Made by a program: the position numbers and the translations under genes. From NCBI RefSeq assembly GCF_028682175.1, contig NZ_JANHKS010000002.1, forward strand, positions 124,001 to 188,000: a stretch of 64,000 nucleotides of DNA. The letters are read 5' to 3'. This document shows positions 42,167-50,889 of the stretch, piece after piece (positions within the stretch are counted from its first letter, which is position 1; each line of letters opens with the position of its first letter). A model generated the notes under the pieces. That model saw only the letters and a program-made list of their open reading frames with translations. It made no database searches and was not told the DNA's origin. Source of the stretch: Pseudomonas putida (GTDB taxonomy: Bacteria > Pseudomonadota > Gammaproteobacteria > Pseudomonadales > Pseudomonadaceae).

Positions 42167-43522
42167 TTAACTGGCCTGCTCCGCGGCGAACGGCTTGACC
42201 GTCTCTCCCTTCTTCACTTCCAGAGGCGGTGAAACGCTTTTCATCGCCCGCACGGAGATAAGCGCTAAGACGCCCAACGCCATGAGGTAACCGCTGATGT
42301 ACAGCGGGTTGCCGTTGCCGAACGCGAGCAGCGAGGTGGCCACCAGCGGGGCCAAGCCACCGCCGATTGCACCGGAGACCTGCACCCCGACCGAGATACC
42401 GGTGTAACGCACTTCGGGTTTGAACTGAGCAGCGAACAGCGCCCCCTCAGGGCCGTAGAGCAGCGAATAGACCAGACCGATCGCAATGATCATGGCAACC
42501 GTGATCCAGGCAGCGTCTTGAGTCTGCAGAAGCAGGAAAAACACCGGTGCGAAAATGATAAGTCCGACTGTTCCATAAGCGAACATTCTTCGCTGGCCCA
42601 TCTTGTCGGCCAGCCACCCGCATATCGGCATGGTGAACATCGCAACTGCGGCGCCCCAGACGACAGCCGACAACACGGTCTGCTTGGGCACGAGCAATGT
42701 CTTGGTGGCGTAGGCCAGTGAGAAGGTTGCGACCGTGTAGAACCACGTCACTTCGGCAAGTCGAGCTCCCGCGACTGCCAGCAGTTCTACCCGATGATCA
42801 CGAAACACTGCCTTCAAGGGCGGAATTGACTTCGGCTCATGTTTCACCGCCACGAAATCCGGGGATTCCGAGACCTTCTCGCGGATGTACCAGCCTACCA
42901 ACAGCAGCGCTGCGCTCGCCAGGAAGGGAATTCTCCAGCCCCAACTGAGCATGTCCTCTTCCGGCATCTGCGCGACCGCGCCCATGGCCAGTGAAGACAG
43001 GATGAGACCTGGCGCTACCCCGGTTTGAGGAAGGCTGCCGAACAGTCCCTTCTTTCCCTCGGGAGCATGTTCGACCGCAAGGAGCACAGCACCTCCCCAC
43101 TCTCCCCCTACCGCGATGCCTTGCAGCAATCGCATGACAACGAGCAGAACCGCCGCCCAGTAACCAATGCTGTCATAGGAAGGAATCAGGCCGATGACGA
43201 TGGTGGGTATGCCCATCATGAACAGCGTGATCAGCAACATGGACTTGCGCCCCAGCCGATCACCGAAATGTCCGAACACGATGCCGCCAAACGGACGTGC
43301 GAAGAACCCGACCGCGTAGGTGGCGAATGCCGCGAGGGTTCCGGTTACCGGGTCGAAATCCGGAAAGAAGATCTTGTTGAAGATCAGCGCTGCCGCTGTC
43401 CCGTACAGGAAATAGTCATACCACTCGATGGTAGTGCCCATCAGACTGGCCAGCCCGGCCGTTATGGTCTGGGAACGTCCGGACCGCGTTGCACACTCTG
43501 CGTCTCTCATTGTTTTTGGCAT
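42167..43522 (-). CDS. MHS-family MFS transporter (metabolite:H+ symporter)
   Basis: A 12-helix transporter of 451 residues. Signature parts are LMGTTIEWYDYFLYGTAAAL, then FFPDFDPVTGTLAAFATYAVGF, RPFGGIVFGHFGDRLGRKSM and LLQGIAVGGEWGGAVLLAVEH. This is the MHS group (ShiA, ProP, KgtP, PcaT-like), importing organic acids or osmolytes with protons. It is 87 bp downstream of a class II aldolase gene on the same strand and below a LysR gene, so it likely imports the substrate used by that aldolase. The exact substrate is not readable. Confidence 0.92.
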   Translation of the reverse strand: MPKTMRDAECATRSGRSQTITAGLASLMGTTIEWYDYFLYGTAAALIFNKIFFPDFDPVTGTLAAFATYAVGFFARPFGGIVFGHFGDRLGRKSMLLITLFMMGIPTIVIGLIPSYDSIGYWAAVLLVVMRLLQGIAVGGEWGGAVLLAVEHAPEGKKGLFGSLPQTGVAPGLILSSLAMGAVAQMPEEDMLSWGWRIPFLASAALLLVGWYIREKVSESPDFVAVKHEPKSIPPLKAVFRDHRVELLAVAGARLAEVTWFYTVATFSLAYATKTLLVPKQTVLSAVVWGAAVAMFTMPICGWLADKMGQRRMFAYGTVGLIIFAPVFFLLLQTQDAAWITVAMIIAIGLVYSLLYGPEGALFAAQFKPEVRYTGISVGVQVSGAIGGGLAPLVATSLLAFGNGNPLYISGYLMALGVLALISVRAMKSVSPPLEVKKGETVKPFAAEQAS

Positions 43523-43609
43523 TTTTCAGGCCCGCAGTTTCAGGTTTATTGTCTGACTCGTCTGCTTGCTACCCATGCCCGGGAGCGTGGGGCATCCGTA
43601 GGAGTTCGG

Positions 43610-44392
43610 TCAGGTGAAGGCCGGCATACCCGGCGCGCGGTGGGTCTGGCGGCACCAGTACTCGAATGTGGCGCGGACGATTGAAGGCTTGAGGAGGTAG
43701 TCGTGTGCCTCTTGAGCCAGCACTGGATCGACCGGGGTAAGGTCCCCATAGGCTTTGGCACGCAGCTGCATGCGCGCTGCGCGTTCCAGATACACAGAGA
43801 GGTAGGTGGCTTCTTCGATAGAGACGCCCGCGGTCAGGTAGCCGTGGTGAGCCAGGATGATCGATTTCATCCCGCCCAAGGCTTCGGATATCAGCGTGCC
43901 TTCGTGGTCGGCAATCGGCACACCGGGCCATTCCGAGAGAAAGGCGCAATCATTGAACAAGGGAGTCATGTCCATTTGCGAAATGACCAGTGGCTGACGT
44001 GCAGCGGCCAGGGCCGAGGCCCATGGCGAGTGGGTATGGATAATCGACATCACATCGGGGCGGTTTCGGTAGACCCACAGATGGAAGCGTGTGGCAGGGT
44101 TTGCCATCCCTTCGCCGGTGACCGTGTTGAGGTCCTGGTCGACCTCGATGAAGTCTTCGGCGGTGGCCTCCTCGAACCCAAGGCCAAAACGGAGGGTCCA
44201 GTAGGTATCTTCCCGCTCCGAACGGGCGGTGAGCTGCCCTGCAAGCCCGGCTTCCTGACCTGTCATGGCGAGGATGCGCGCCGCATAGGCCAGCCGCTCC
44301 TTCTGTGACATGTCCCTGGTCTTGAGCAAGCGGCCCATTTCTTCAGTGGCTCGCTGATCGAAGTATTCTTTGCTGCGAAGGCTCTGGTTCAT
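43610..44392 (-). CDS. Class II aldolase / adducin-family protein
   Basis: A 260-residue zinc enzyme of the class II aldolase/adducin (AraD/FucA-like) family. The metal-binding HTHSPWA motif lies near residue 115 and the second pair is AHHGYLTAG near 180. GQLTARSE is the substrate/phosphate-side segment. The catalytic glutamate of FucA-type aldolases is not obvious, and many relatives of this subgroup act as decarboxylases or hydrolases on non-sugar acids. Together with the MHS importer and LysR regulator it forms a compact catabolic unit for an unknown organic acid. Confidence 0.88.
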   Translation of the reverse strand: MNQSLRSKEYFDQRATEEMGRLLKTRDMSQKERLAYAARILAMTGQEAGLAGQLTARSEREDTYWTLRFGLGFEEATAEDFIEVDQDLNTVTGEGMANPATRFHLWVYRNRPDVMSIIHTHSPWASALAAARQPLVISQMDMTPLFNDCAFLSEWPGVPIADHEGTLISEALGGMKSIILAHHGYLTAGVSIEEATYLSVYLERAARMQLRAKAYGDLTPVDPVLAQEAHDYLLKPSIVRATFEYWCRQTHRAPGMPAFT

Positions 44393-44480
44393 GACTCATC
44401 TCCTGTTCTCGGGCTTCCACGGCCCAAGAATAGGGTTGGCACCAGTGCCGGTGCGATGCGGCCAGGGTTATAGCTGCTTT

Positions 44481-45368
44481 TCAGTACAGCCCGCGCGCAG
44501 TCTGAATCGCCATGTCGAGGAAAGCTCTCGTCATCGCCCGGGGAGCCGAGTCGGTCCTCTGGATGGCGACGACTTTCCTGGCCAATCGGGGGGAGTAATC
44601 AAGTGATCGCGCCAGACCGTATTGCGTGAGTACCCGGTCGGGAATCAGCGCCGGAAGGATGCAGGCACCTACACCTGCGGCAACCAGTTCGAGCATCGCA
44701 TCCACTGTCTCGACTTCTGCGGTGACGGTGTATGAAAAGCCACTGACGTCGAGCATCCTGCGCAATGCGTAACCCGTGGAGAACACGACCAGTCGCAACG
44801 GGGTTTCAACCAGGTTGACCGGCGACTGCAGAAGCGAATCACCTTGCCTGGCGACAATCGCCATCCTTTCGTTGAAGAGATGGGTGGAAGCCAACTCTGC
44901 CGAGGCCACTTCACTGTCGTAGACCAGTCCAAGCTGGGCTGTACCGTTTTCCACCAGTTTGACTACATCGGTCGAGCTTCTCGCCATGAAAGAAACGTTC
45001 ACGTCTTCGTGGGTATGCACAAAGCGCGAGACGGCCTCCCCCAGAAAGTAATACGTCAGGGTGTGCACCGTCGCCAGACGAAGATTGCCCTGGGTCACTC
45101 CGTAGGCGTCCCTCAATTGCGATACCACTGAATCAACCGACATGAAGGCGGGTCCTGCGACCGAGGCAAGTTGTGTTCCTGCATCAGTCAATACGAGACC
45201 TCGACCGGTACGCTTGAACAGCGGCTGGCCAATGTAGGCCTCCAGGCTCGCCAACTGACGGCTCAAGCTCGGCTGCGAAATATCGAGGAACTCCGAAGCC
45301 CTGGAAATGGATCCGTGCAGTGAAATGGATAGGAAATTGCGGATCTTTTTGTCCTGTTCTTCACTCAC
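44481..45368 (-). CDS. LysR-family transcription regulator
   Basis: A 295-residue LysR protein. The HTH covers FLSISLHGSISRASEFLDIS, then QPSLSRQLASLEAYIGQPLFKRTGRGLVLT; the effector domain starts GNLRLATVHTLTYYFLGEAV. It belongs to the Nac/Cbl-like branch. It lies upstream of the class II aldolase and MHS transporter on the same strand and probably controls them. A perfect 17-bp dyad at 45413-45429 lies 44 bp before its start, a likely autoregulatory site. Confidence 0.92.
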   Translation of the reverse strand: MSEEQDKKIRNFLSISLHGSISRASEFLDISQPSLSRQLASLEAYIGQPLFKRTGRGLVLTDAGTQLASVAGPAFMSVDSVVSQLRDAYGVTQGNLRLATVHTLTYYFLGEAVSRFVHTHEDVNVSFMARSSTDVVKLVENGTAQLGLVYDSEVASAELASTHLFNERMAIVARQGDSLLQSPVNLVETPLRLVVFSTGYALRRMLDVSGFSYTVTAEVETVDAMLELVAAGVGACILPALIPDRVLTQYGLARSLDYSPRLARKVVAIQRTDSAPRAMTRAFLDMAIQTARGLY

Positions 45369-45412
45369 GCTACGCCTCCTTCGCGGTTCCTGGGAAAACG
45401 ACGCCCTTGATC

Positions 45413-45429
45413 ATGACACGCAGTGTCAT
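45413..45429. promoter_or_regulatory. 17-bp dyad upstream of the LysR gene
   Basis: ATGACACGCAGTGTCAT is a perfect inverted repeat about a central base, 44 bp before the start of the aldolase-cluster LysR gene. A LysR operator is the simplest reading; no second copy was seen before the aldolase gene. Confidence 0.5.
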
Positions 45430-45550
45430 TAATATCGACAAGTGTCTTTTCTGTCCAGAGAACACACGACCTCTTTTTACCCCTCACCTTCCACTCTCGG
45501 GAAACCTGACATGCGAGTCTGCCGAAGGCAAAACCAACAGCAAAGTCGCT

Positions 45551-45886
45551 CATTTTGGGCATGTACTGGAAGTGGGTCATTGGCACAGCGACATGCCCGG
45601 CCTTACCGCTCAAGCACGCATTCTTGCAGGGAGCGAAGGTTGTCCTCGCCAGATCGTCGAGTACAGCAAGCTGGTGTACGGCTTCCAATGCCACATGGAG
45701 TTCACCCGCGAAGTCGTGGAGCTTCTGATCGCCGCCTCTGAAACGGAGCTGGCCAATCTCACCCGGCACCGCTTCGTGCAACAGCCCGCTGCGCTTCGCG
45801 CCAACGACTGGGATGAGATGAACCAGAAGCTGTTTACCTTTCTGGACAAACTGATCGCCGAGTATCAGCTAGCCAGCCTCAGCTAA
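45551..45886 (+). pseudogene. Truncated class I glutamine amidotransferase (3' end only)
   Basis: The frame encodes the C-terminal third of a GMP-synthase-like type 1 glutamine amidotransferase: VGHWHSDMPGLTAQARILAG, SEGCPRQIVEYSKLVYGFQC, then the active-site HMEFTREV (catalytic His and Glu) and MNQKLFTFLDKLIAEY. The N-terminal two thirds, including the nucleophile cysteine, are absent. The upstream codons of the open frame (45320-45550) match nothing and overlap the divergent LysR gene. A non-functional remnant is most likely. Confidence 0.75.
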
Positions 45887-45893
45887 CCGGCAT

Positions 45894-46808
45894 TCACAGC
45901 CCGGCTCGCCAGGCGCCAATCTGCGCGTAGGTCGCAGTGGCCCCGCCGCAAACCACGATCAGCACGTTCTTGTACTCTTTGAGCAAGGTTGGGGTGTAAC
46001 CCAGCGCCAGCGCCGCGCCACAGGCAGGCTCAACCAGAATGCGGTGGTCCGTCAGAAAGCGATCACAGGCCTCGAGAGCCTGTGCGTCGCTGATCACGAC
46101 GCTTTCGACAGGGCGGGATTTGAAATATTCATAGGCTTGCCCGCAGACGCGCTTGGCCCCGAGGGAGGTGGCGACTGACGTGATGGCGTCGATTTCCACC
46201 GGCCGACCGGCAAGGGTAGCGGCGCGGAACGACGCTGCGCCTTGGGTTTCCACCGCGATGATGGGCACCTGGCCCCAGCCGTTGCGTTCCATGCCCTCGG
46301 CAACGCCGCACAGCAATCCGCCGCCGCCCACGGACAACACAACAGCATCCGGCTTGCAGGACGTGAGGGCCACTTCATCGATCATGCTGGCATGGCCGGC
46401 CCACAGCAGCGGGTCGTCGAAGGGGTGGATAAAGGCATCACCCGCTGCCAGCAGGGTGTGCGCCAGTTCATTGGCCTCCTGCCAGGAATCCCCGTGCACA
46501 ATGACTTCTGCGCCTTCGAGCGCCAGAAGCTCTCTGGCCTTTTGCGATGTGGTGTTTGGCACCACCACGACAACCGATGCACCCAGCAGACGCCCGGCGT
46601 ACGCAACTGCCAACCCGGCATTGCCACCTGACGATGAGATGAATCGTCTTGCACCCCGGCGATAATGGGCCTCGCACGCATGCCCTACCCCGCGCAGCTT
46701 GAATGAGCCGCAGGGCTGCAAGGCGTCGAGCTTCAACAGAATGTTGCGCTTGGCCAAGGCACTCATCGGGCGGGATTCAATCAGCGGGGTCGAAATATGC
46801 AGGGGCAT
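45894..46808 (-). CDS. PLP-dependent L-serine/threonine dehydratase (eukaryotic SDH-like)
   Basis: A 304-residue fold-type II PLP enzyme. The cofactor lysine lies in CGSFKLRGVGH, the phosphate loop is SSSGGNAGLAVAYAGR and the glycine loop GGGGLLCGVAEG. VVVPNTTSQKARELL and VEPACGAALALGYTP match the serine dehydratase (SDS/SDH) branch, which turns L-serine or L-threonine to a 2-oxo acid and ammonia. I chose ATG 46808, which gives the normal family start (MPLHISTPLIES); an open leader reaches 46937 without likeness. It converges on the amidotransferase remnant. Confidence 0.88.
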   Translation of the reverse strand: MPLHISTPLIESRPMSALAKRNILLKLDALQPCGSFKLRGVGHACEAHYRRGARRFISSSGGNAGLAVAYAGRLLGASVVVVVPNTTSQKARELLALEGAEVIVHGDSWQEANELAHTLLAAGDAFIHPFDDPLLWAGHASMIDEVALTSCKPDAVVLSVGGGGLLCGVAEGMERNGWGQVPIIAVETQGAASFRAATLAGRPVEIDAITSVATSLGAKRVCGQAYEYFKSRPVESVVISDAQALEACDRFLTDHRILVEPACGAALALGYTPTLLKEYKNVLIVVCGGATATYAQIGAWRAGL

Positions 46809-47004
46809 GGCGGCAGGGTTCCGTGTTGAATGATGGCAAGCGTAGCCTTCAGGTGAAAGGTGCGGCGCAATCGAAGCGCCAGGTTCTTGAACGTACCGTC
46901 CTGTATTACGTAACGTACTTCGGTGTTGCGCTCCCATGCTTCGTATGGGCTAGCTCATGAATGCCTCAGGGGCCAACAAACCACACCGGTCACAGCCACG
47001 CCAC

Positions 47005-47241
47005 TCAGGCATGCTGCAACCGAAGGTTATGTTGCGAAAGCAGGCGCATCACGTACCCGATCTTGAGCAGGGTTGGCCCAATAATGGTCATGGCGTGCAT
47101 GCTGACCAGGACAATCAGGTTCGCATGCAGCTCGATCAGGTACGCCCCGACAATGCCGGTCAGGAGCATGATTAATCCGGTCCACAAAATACGGGTCGAA
47201 AGACGCAGCACATTCCTGGGGTCAACGAAGAAATCAAACAT
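47005..47241 (-). CDS. Small membrane protein (possibly PpyR-like)
   Basis: A 78-residue protein with two membrane segments: ILWTGLIMLLTGIVGAYLI and IVLVSMHAMTIIGPTLLKIG, followed by a short polar tail. The MFDFFVDPRNVLRLSTRILW start and GPTLLKIGYVMRL resemble, from memory, the Pseudomonas transmembrane regulator PpyR, but I cannot verify this. ATG 47241 is preferred over an in-frame ATG at 47256. It is on the opposite strand to the exporter that follows. Gene real with fair confidence; function open. Confidence 0.6.
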   Translation of the reverse strand: MFDFFVDPRNVLRLSTRILWTGLIMLLTGIVGAYLIELHANLIVLVSMHAMTIIGPTLLKIGYVMRLLSQHNLRLQHA

Positions 47242-47256
47242 GGCGGTTACTCCCAT

Positions 47257-47542
47257 CCTGTTTAGGCTCGTCGTGATGACGTTGCCTGTACTCTTCGAAG
47301 AGCAGAAGTCATGCCAGAATAAATTACCATGGCATTCAACAGGTTAGTATGCTTGAGTCGTAATGACTCCATCGCAGAAAGGTCAAAATGACCGCGCTTG
47401 GTCATTTGGACCATGACTTCACCTCGCGGCGCCGCCACGCCTGCCTGAATTCCCCCTTCAGCATCATGAACTGATCGCGTATCAGAACCCCGCCGCATGC
47501 CAGCCCAACCTTCGATCCGGAAAAGAATCGGCATGCTTGATA
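47257..47542. other. Intergenic stretch upstream of the small membrane protein
   Basis: About 285 bp without a credible gene. It contains two tandem 13-bp palindromic boxes (47381-47412). The short minus-strand frame here lacks a ribosome site and family likeness. Confidence 0.5.
47381..47412. promoter_or_regulatory. Tandem 13-bp palindromic boxes
   Basis: GGTCAAAATGACC (47381-47393) and GGTCATTTGGACC (47400-47412), 19 bp centre to centre. They lie upstream of the minus-strand small membrane protein and about 250 bp from the exporter. Likely a regulator's paired site; the regulator is unknown. Confidence 0.45.
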
Positions 47543-47560
47543 TATCTGACATGTCAGATA
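47543..47560. promoter_or_regulatory. 18-bp palindromic operator, site 1 (MarR candidate)
   Basis: TATCTGACATGTCAGATA, a perfect palindrome starting exactly 80 bp before a near-identical one at 47623; both are preceded by TA. Confidence 0.75.
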
Positions 47561-47622
47561 ACATCATGGTCAATTAATCACTGCAACCCCCTCATCCCGG
47601 GAGTTGCGTATTTCCAACGATA

Positions 47623-47640
47623 TATCTGACTAGTCAGATA
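47623..47640. promoter_or_regulatory. 18-bp palindromic operator, site 2 (MarR candidate)
   Basis: TATCTGACTAGTCAGATA, differing from site 1 only in the two central bases, 26 bp before the exporter start codon, where bound protein would block transcription or ribosome access. Confidence 0.75.
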
Positions 47641-47666
47641 AAATGACCTGTTCTCCTGGAGGCCCC

Positions 47667-49226
47667 ATGCCCTCTGCAACTGCGCCCTCCCCGTTACCCG
47701 CGCTGACCGGAATGAAGTTTTTCTTTGGTGCGCTGGCAGTTTCCCTTGCCACGTTCATGAATGTGCTCGATTCCTCGATCGCGAACGTCGCCATCCCCAC
47801 CATCTCAGGCAATCTGGGGGTGTCGGTGGATGAAGGCACCTGGGTCATCACGCTGTTCGCAGCGGCAAACGCCATTTCAATCCCGCTCACCGGCTGGTTG
47901 TCGCAGCGCCTGGGCCAGGTGCGTCTTTTTGTGGCCGCCATCTTGCTGTTCTCCTTCGCGTCATGGATGTGCGGCATCGCCCCCACTCTTCCGGTACTGC
48001 TCGGCGCCAGAGTGCTTCAAGGCGTGGCTGCCGGACCTCTCGTACCCTTGTCCCAGGCACTGTTGCTGGGAACATTCGCCAAGCATAAAAGCTCCAGTGC
48101 CCTCTCGCTTTGGGCGATGACGGCCACCGTCGGCCCTATCGCCGGCCCGGCCCTCGGCGGCTGGATCACCGACAGCTACAGCTGGTCATGGATTTTCTAC
48201 GTGAATATTCCGGTGGGGCTGTTTGCGGCGGGCGTCATCTGGGCGATCTACCGTGATCGGGACACCTCAGGGCGCAAACTGCCAATCGATCTGGTCGGCC
48301 TGATTTCGTTGATTGCATGGGTTGGATCGCTGCAGATCATGCTGGATAAAGGTAAAGATCTGGACTGGTTCAGCTCACCGTTAATCTGCGCACTCGGGAT
48401 ATTCGCCCTGGTCAGCTTCCTGTTTTTCTTGATTTGGGAGCTCACCGATGACCGGCCGATCATTGACCTACGCCTGTTTGCCAAACGTAATTTCCTGGGC
48501 GGAACCCTTGCGATATCGGTGGCCTACGCCATATTTTTTGGCAATCTGGTGCTGCTTCCCCAATGGATTCAAGGCTATTTGGGCTATCGTTCGGTGGACG
48601 CAGGCCTGGTCACCGCGCCCCTTGGGATATTCGCCGTCATACTGGCGCCGGTGATGGGCAAGATCATGCCGAAGACGGACGCAAGAATCTTGGCGACGCT
48701 TGCGTTCATAGGCTTCGCAGGGGTGTTCTTCATGCGCTCCCATTACACCACCGGCGTTGATGCCTTCACCCTGGTACTTCCGACTCTGCTGCAGGGAATC
48801 CCGACCGCGCTGTTTTTCGTACCGCTCACAGCCATCATTCTTTCGGGGCTGCCTGCGGAAAAAATCCCGGCAGCTGCAGGCTTGTCGAACTTCGTCCGTA
48901 TTTTTGCCGGCGCGGTGGGTACATCACTGCTGACCACCGGCTGGAACAACCGGACCATCGAGCATCACGCGCGGCTCGCCGAGCAGATGTCTGTCTACAA
49001 TCCGACGTTCACAGCGTTCATTTCTTCGGTGCAAACCCAGTTGAACGTGGGCGTCAACCAGGCGCTGGCCTTCGCCGAGACAAAGATGAATGCGCAGGCT
49101 GCCATGCTGGGCCTCAATGACATGTTCTGGTTGTCTGCGGTGGTGTTCGTGGCAATCGTTCCGCTCATCTGGATAACGCATCCTCAGAAACAGACTGCAT
49201 CAGCGTCGAACGTTAGTGCACACTAG
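47667..49226 (+). CDS. DHA2-family MFS exporter (EmrB/QacA type)
   Basis: A 519-residue 14-helix drug:H+ antiporter. Signature segments: SLATFMNVLDSSIANVAIPT, the motif WLSQRLGQVRLF, and PLSQALLLGTF with GPIAGPALGGWI (motif C). EmrB-like proteins export hydrophobic drugs and phenolics, in tripartite form when paired with EmrA. Here there is no EmrA, and the next gene is a MarR regulator. ATG 47667 is chosen for the GGAGG seven bases before it. Two perfect 18-bp palindromes precede the gene. Confidence 0.92.
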   Translation: MPSATAPSPLPALTGMKFFFGALAVSLATFMNVLDSSIANVAIPTISGNLGVSVDEGTWVITLFAAANAISIPLTGWLSQRLGQVRLFVAAILLFSFASWMCGIAPTLPVLLGARVLQGVAAGPLVPLSQALLLGTFAKHKSSSALSLWAMTATVGPIAGPALGGWITDSYSWSWIFYVNIPVGLFAAGVIWAIYRDRDTSGRKLPIDLVGLISLIAWVGSLQIMLDKGKDLDWFSSPLICALGIFALVSFLFFLIWELTDDRPIIDLRLFAKRNFLGGTLAISVAYAIFFGNLVLLPQWIQGYLGYRSVDAGLVTAPLGIFAVILAPVMGKIMPKTDARILATLAFIGFAGVFFMRSHYTTGVDAFTLVLPTLLQGIPTALFFVPLTAIILSGLPAEKIPAAAGLSNFVRIFAGAVGTSLLTTGWNNRTIEHHARLAEQMSVYNPTFTAFISSVQTQLNVGVNQALAFAETKMNAQAAMLGLNDMFWLSAVVFVAIVPLIWITHPQKQTASASNVSAH

Positions 49227-49332
49227 GCTTTGTACGAAAAGTGGCTGCGCTCGACCAGGCGTACAACGCCAAAGAGGAGTTTCTCTGGCCAACGGCGCAC
49301 TGCCCGCTATTTGCACCACCTCTGGAGGGACC

Positions 49333-49770
49333 GTGAACCACTACAACAAACGAAATTTCATGCTCACCCAGAGCGTCGGGTTCACGCTGGCCAAGGCTCG
49401 TAATCTGGTGACCGCCGAGATTGACGCCGCATTGAAAGAATACGACATCTCTAGCCAGCAAATGGGGATTTTGCTATCGCTTCACCGAGCCATGGCGAAA
49501 ACCCCGTTTGAACTGTCGACCCTGCTGGGCATCGACACCGGGCTGATGACAAGGACACTGGACAAGCTGGAAGACAAGGGCTTGCTGGAGCGCTCGCGCA
49601 GCGGTGACGACCGCCGCATCGTCAATCTGACGCTCACAGAAAAAGGCCAGGAGGTCGCCACTCGTATTCCCGACATCGTTCCTCCCGTACTCAATGCAAG
49701 GTTGAAGCATTTCAGCCGAGAAGAATTCGAAGAGTTTCGCCGCTTGCTGGAAAAATTCATCGAACCCTAG
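49333..49770 (+). CDS. MarR-family regulator
   Basis: A 145-residue winged-helix MarR protein: MLTQSVGFTLAKARNLVTAE, then FELSTLLGIDTGLMTRTLDK as HTH and LEDKGLLERSRSGDDRRIVN as wing, ending with a helical dimer region (LNARLKHFSREEFEEFRRLL). GTG 49333 follows GGAGG closely. It lies downstream of the DHA2 exporter on the same strand, presumably in one operon. It is the natural candidate to bind the twin palindromes before the exporter and repress both genes until a phenolic ligand binds. Confidence 0.92.
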   Translation: MNHYNKRNFMLTQSVGFTLAKARNLVTAEIDAALKEYDISSQQMGILLSLHRAMAKTPFELSTLLGIDTGLMTRTLDKLEDKGLLERSRSGDDRRIVNLTLTEKGQEVATRIPDIVPPVLNARLKHFSREEFEEFRRLLEKFIEP

Positions 49771-49945
49771 CGTCATGTTCGATGATCAGTACTGCCGATG
49801 CGGCACCCGGGGCCTGAAAAATTTCATTTTCGTCTGTAACAAATCTCCTCCGTCCAGCGACGTATCTGCAGCTGCTCGATCGACGCAGCTGTTTTTACAG
49901 AAATCAGCTTGAATCAATCTTCTCGGCCGACGGAGGCCAGCATTC

Positions 49946-50889
49946 TTGAACACCCCATGCAGCACCCTTGCGGCATCGGCCTTTTCTGAGCCGCAACTGT
50001 TGATCGACTCACTGAACAACGTCTTTGGTCGCCACCCGAAGACACGTGCATCCCATGCGAAGGGTTTTTGCGCCGAAGGCATTTTCGTACCTGCTGTCGA
50101 TGCGCCACGCTATGTGGGTGCGCCCCTCTTCACTCGTGCCTCGACAGCGATCGTGCGGTGGTCTGTCGGTGGCGGCAACCCCACTATCTCGGACAAAAGC
50201 CGTTCGGTACGCGGCCTGTCTATGCGCTTGCAGGGCGCAAACGAAACCTTCGACTTACTGATGATCTCTGAGCCGGTGTTTTTCGCCGCCACGCCCGAAT
50301 CATTCGTACAATTCCTCCAGGCCCGTACGCCAGATCCAGAAACCAAAAAGCCTGACCCCGAAAAAATCAGGGCATATGAGGCACAATTTCCTGATGGGAG
50401 ATTGCAGCCGGCACTTCTGGCCTCACACCCGGCGCCTGCGTCCTATGCCACAACACCCTACTTCGCGACGCATGCCATGCGCTTTACCAATGATGTGGGC
50501 GAGAGCGTGTGGGGGCGTCTGCAAATGCGGCCAATGGCTGGTACTGAATATCTGGATGGCGAACAGGAAGCCAGCCTGCCCGACAAATTCTCGAGGGCGA
50601 GCTGGAATCACGTCTTGAGAAAGGCCTGGTGGAATTCACATTACTGATTCAGCCTGCAAGACCGGGTGACTCACTGATCGATCCCTCGGCACTCTGGGCT
50701 GAAAACGCCCAGGCGGCAATTGAACTGGGGCGCTTGAAAATCTCCGCACTCTCGCCCCCGCACACGTGCGAAGGTCTGGTTTTCACACCCTCTCAACTTC
50801 CCCGAGGGATCGAAGGCCACCCCGAGGATAGCGTCTTCAAGGCGCGCGCAGCAGCCTACGGCGTATCCCTAGCCCGACGCACGCGATGA
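49946..50889 (+). pseudogene. SrpA-type catalase-related peroxidase, frameshifted
   Basis: Codons from TTG 49946 (GGAGG upstream) read a mono-functional haem catalase core of the small SrpA/KatA-like type: HAKGFCAEGIFVPAVDAPRY with the distal-side region, FTRASTAIVRWSVGGGNPTI, SVRGLSMRLQ, then GESVWGRLQMRPMAGTEYL. At about 50590 the frame changes: the text runs DKF, and the family sequence EGELESRLEKGLVEFTLLIQ continues one base out of frame to 50889. One base missing from a CC pair before CTCGAG would explain it. The haem-tyrosine region is in the intact part or near the break. An ECF sigma gene overlaps the end. Real mutation or sequencing error. Confidence 0.82.

Noticed and set aside
45320..45550. 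N-terminal extension of the amidotransferase fragment
   Set aside because: These codons match nothing in the family and overlap the divergent LysR start, so they are treated as non-coding.
47262..47573. Possible minus-strand gene covering the palindromes upstream of the exporter
   Set aside because: It would include two regulatory palindromes in coding sequence, has no likeness to known proteins and no good start.
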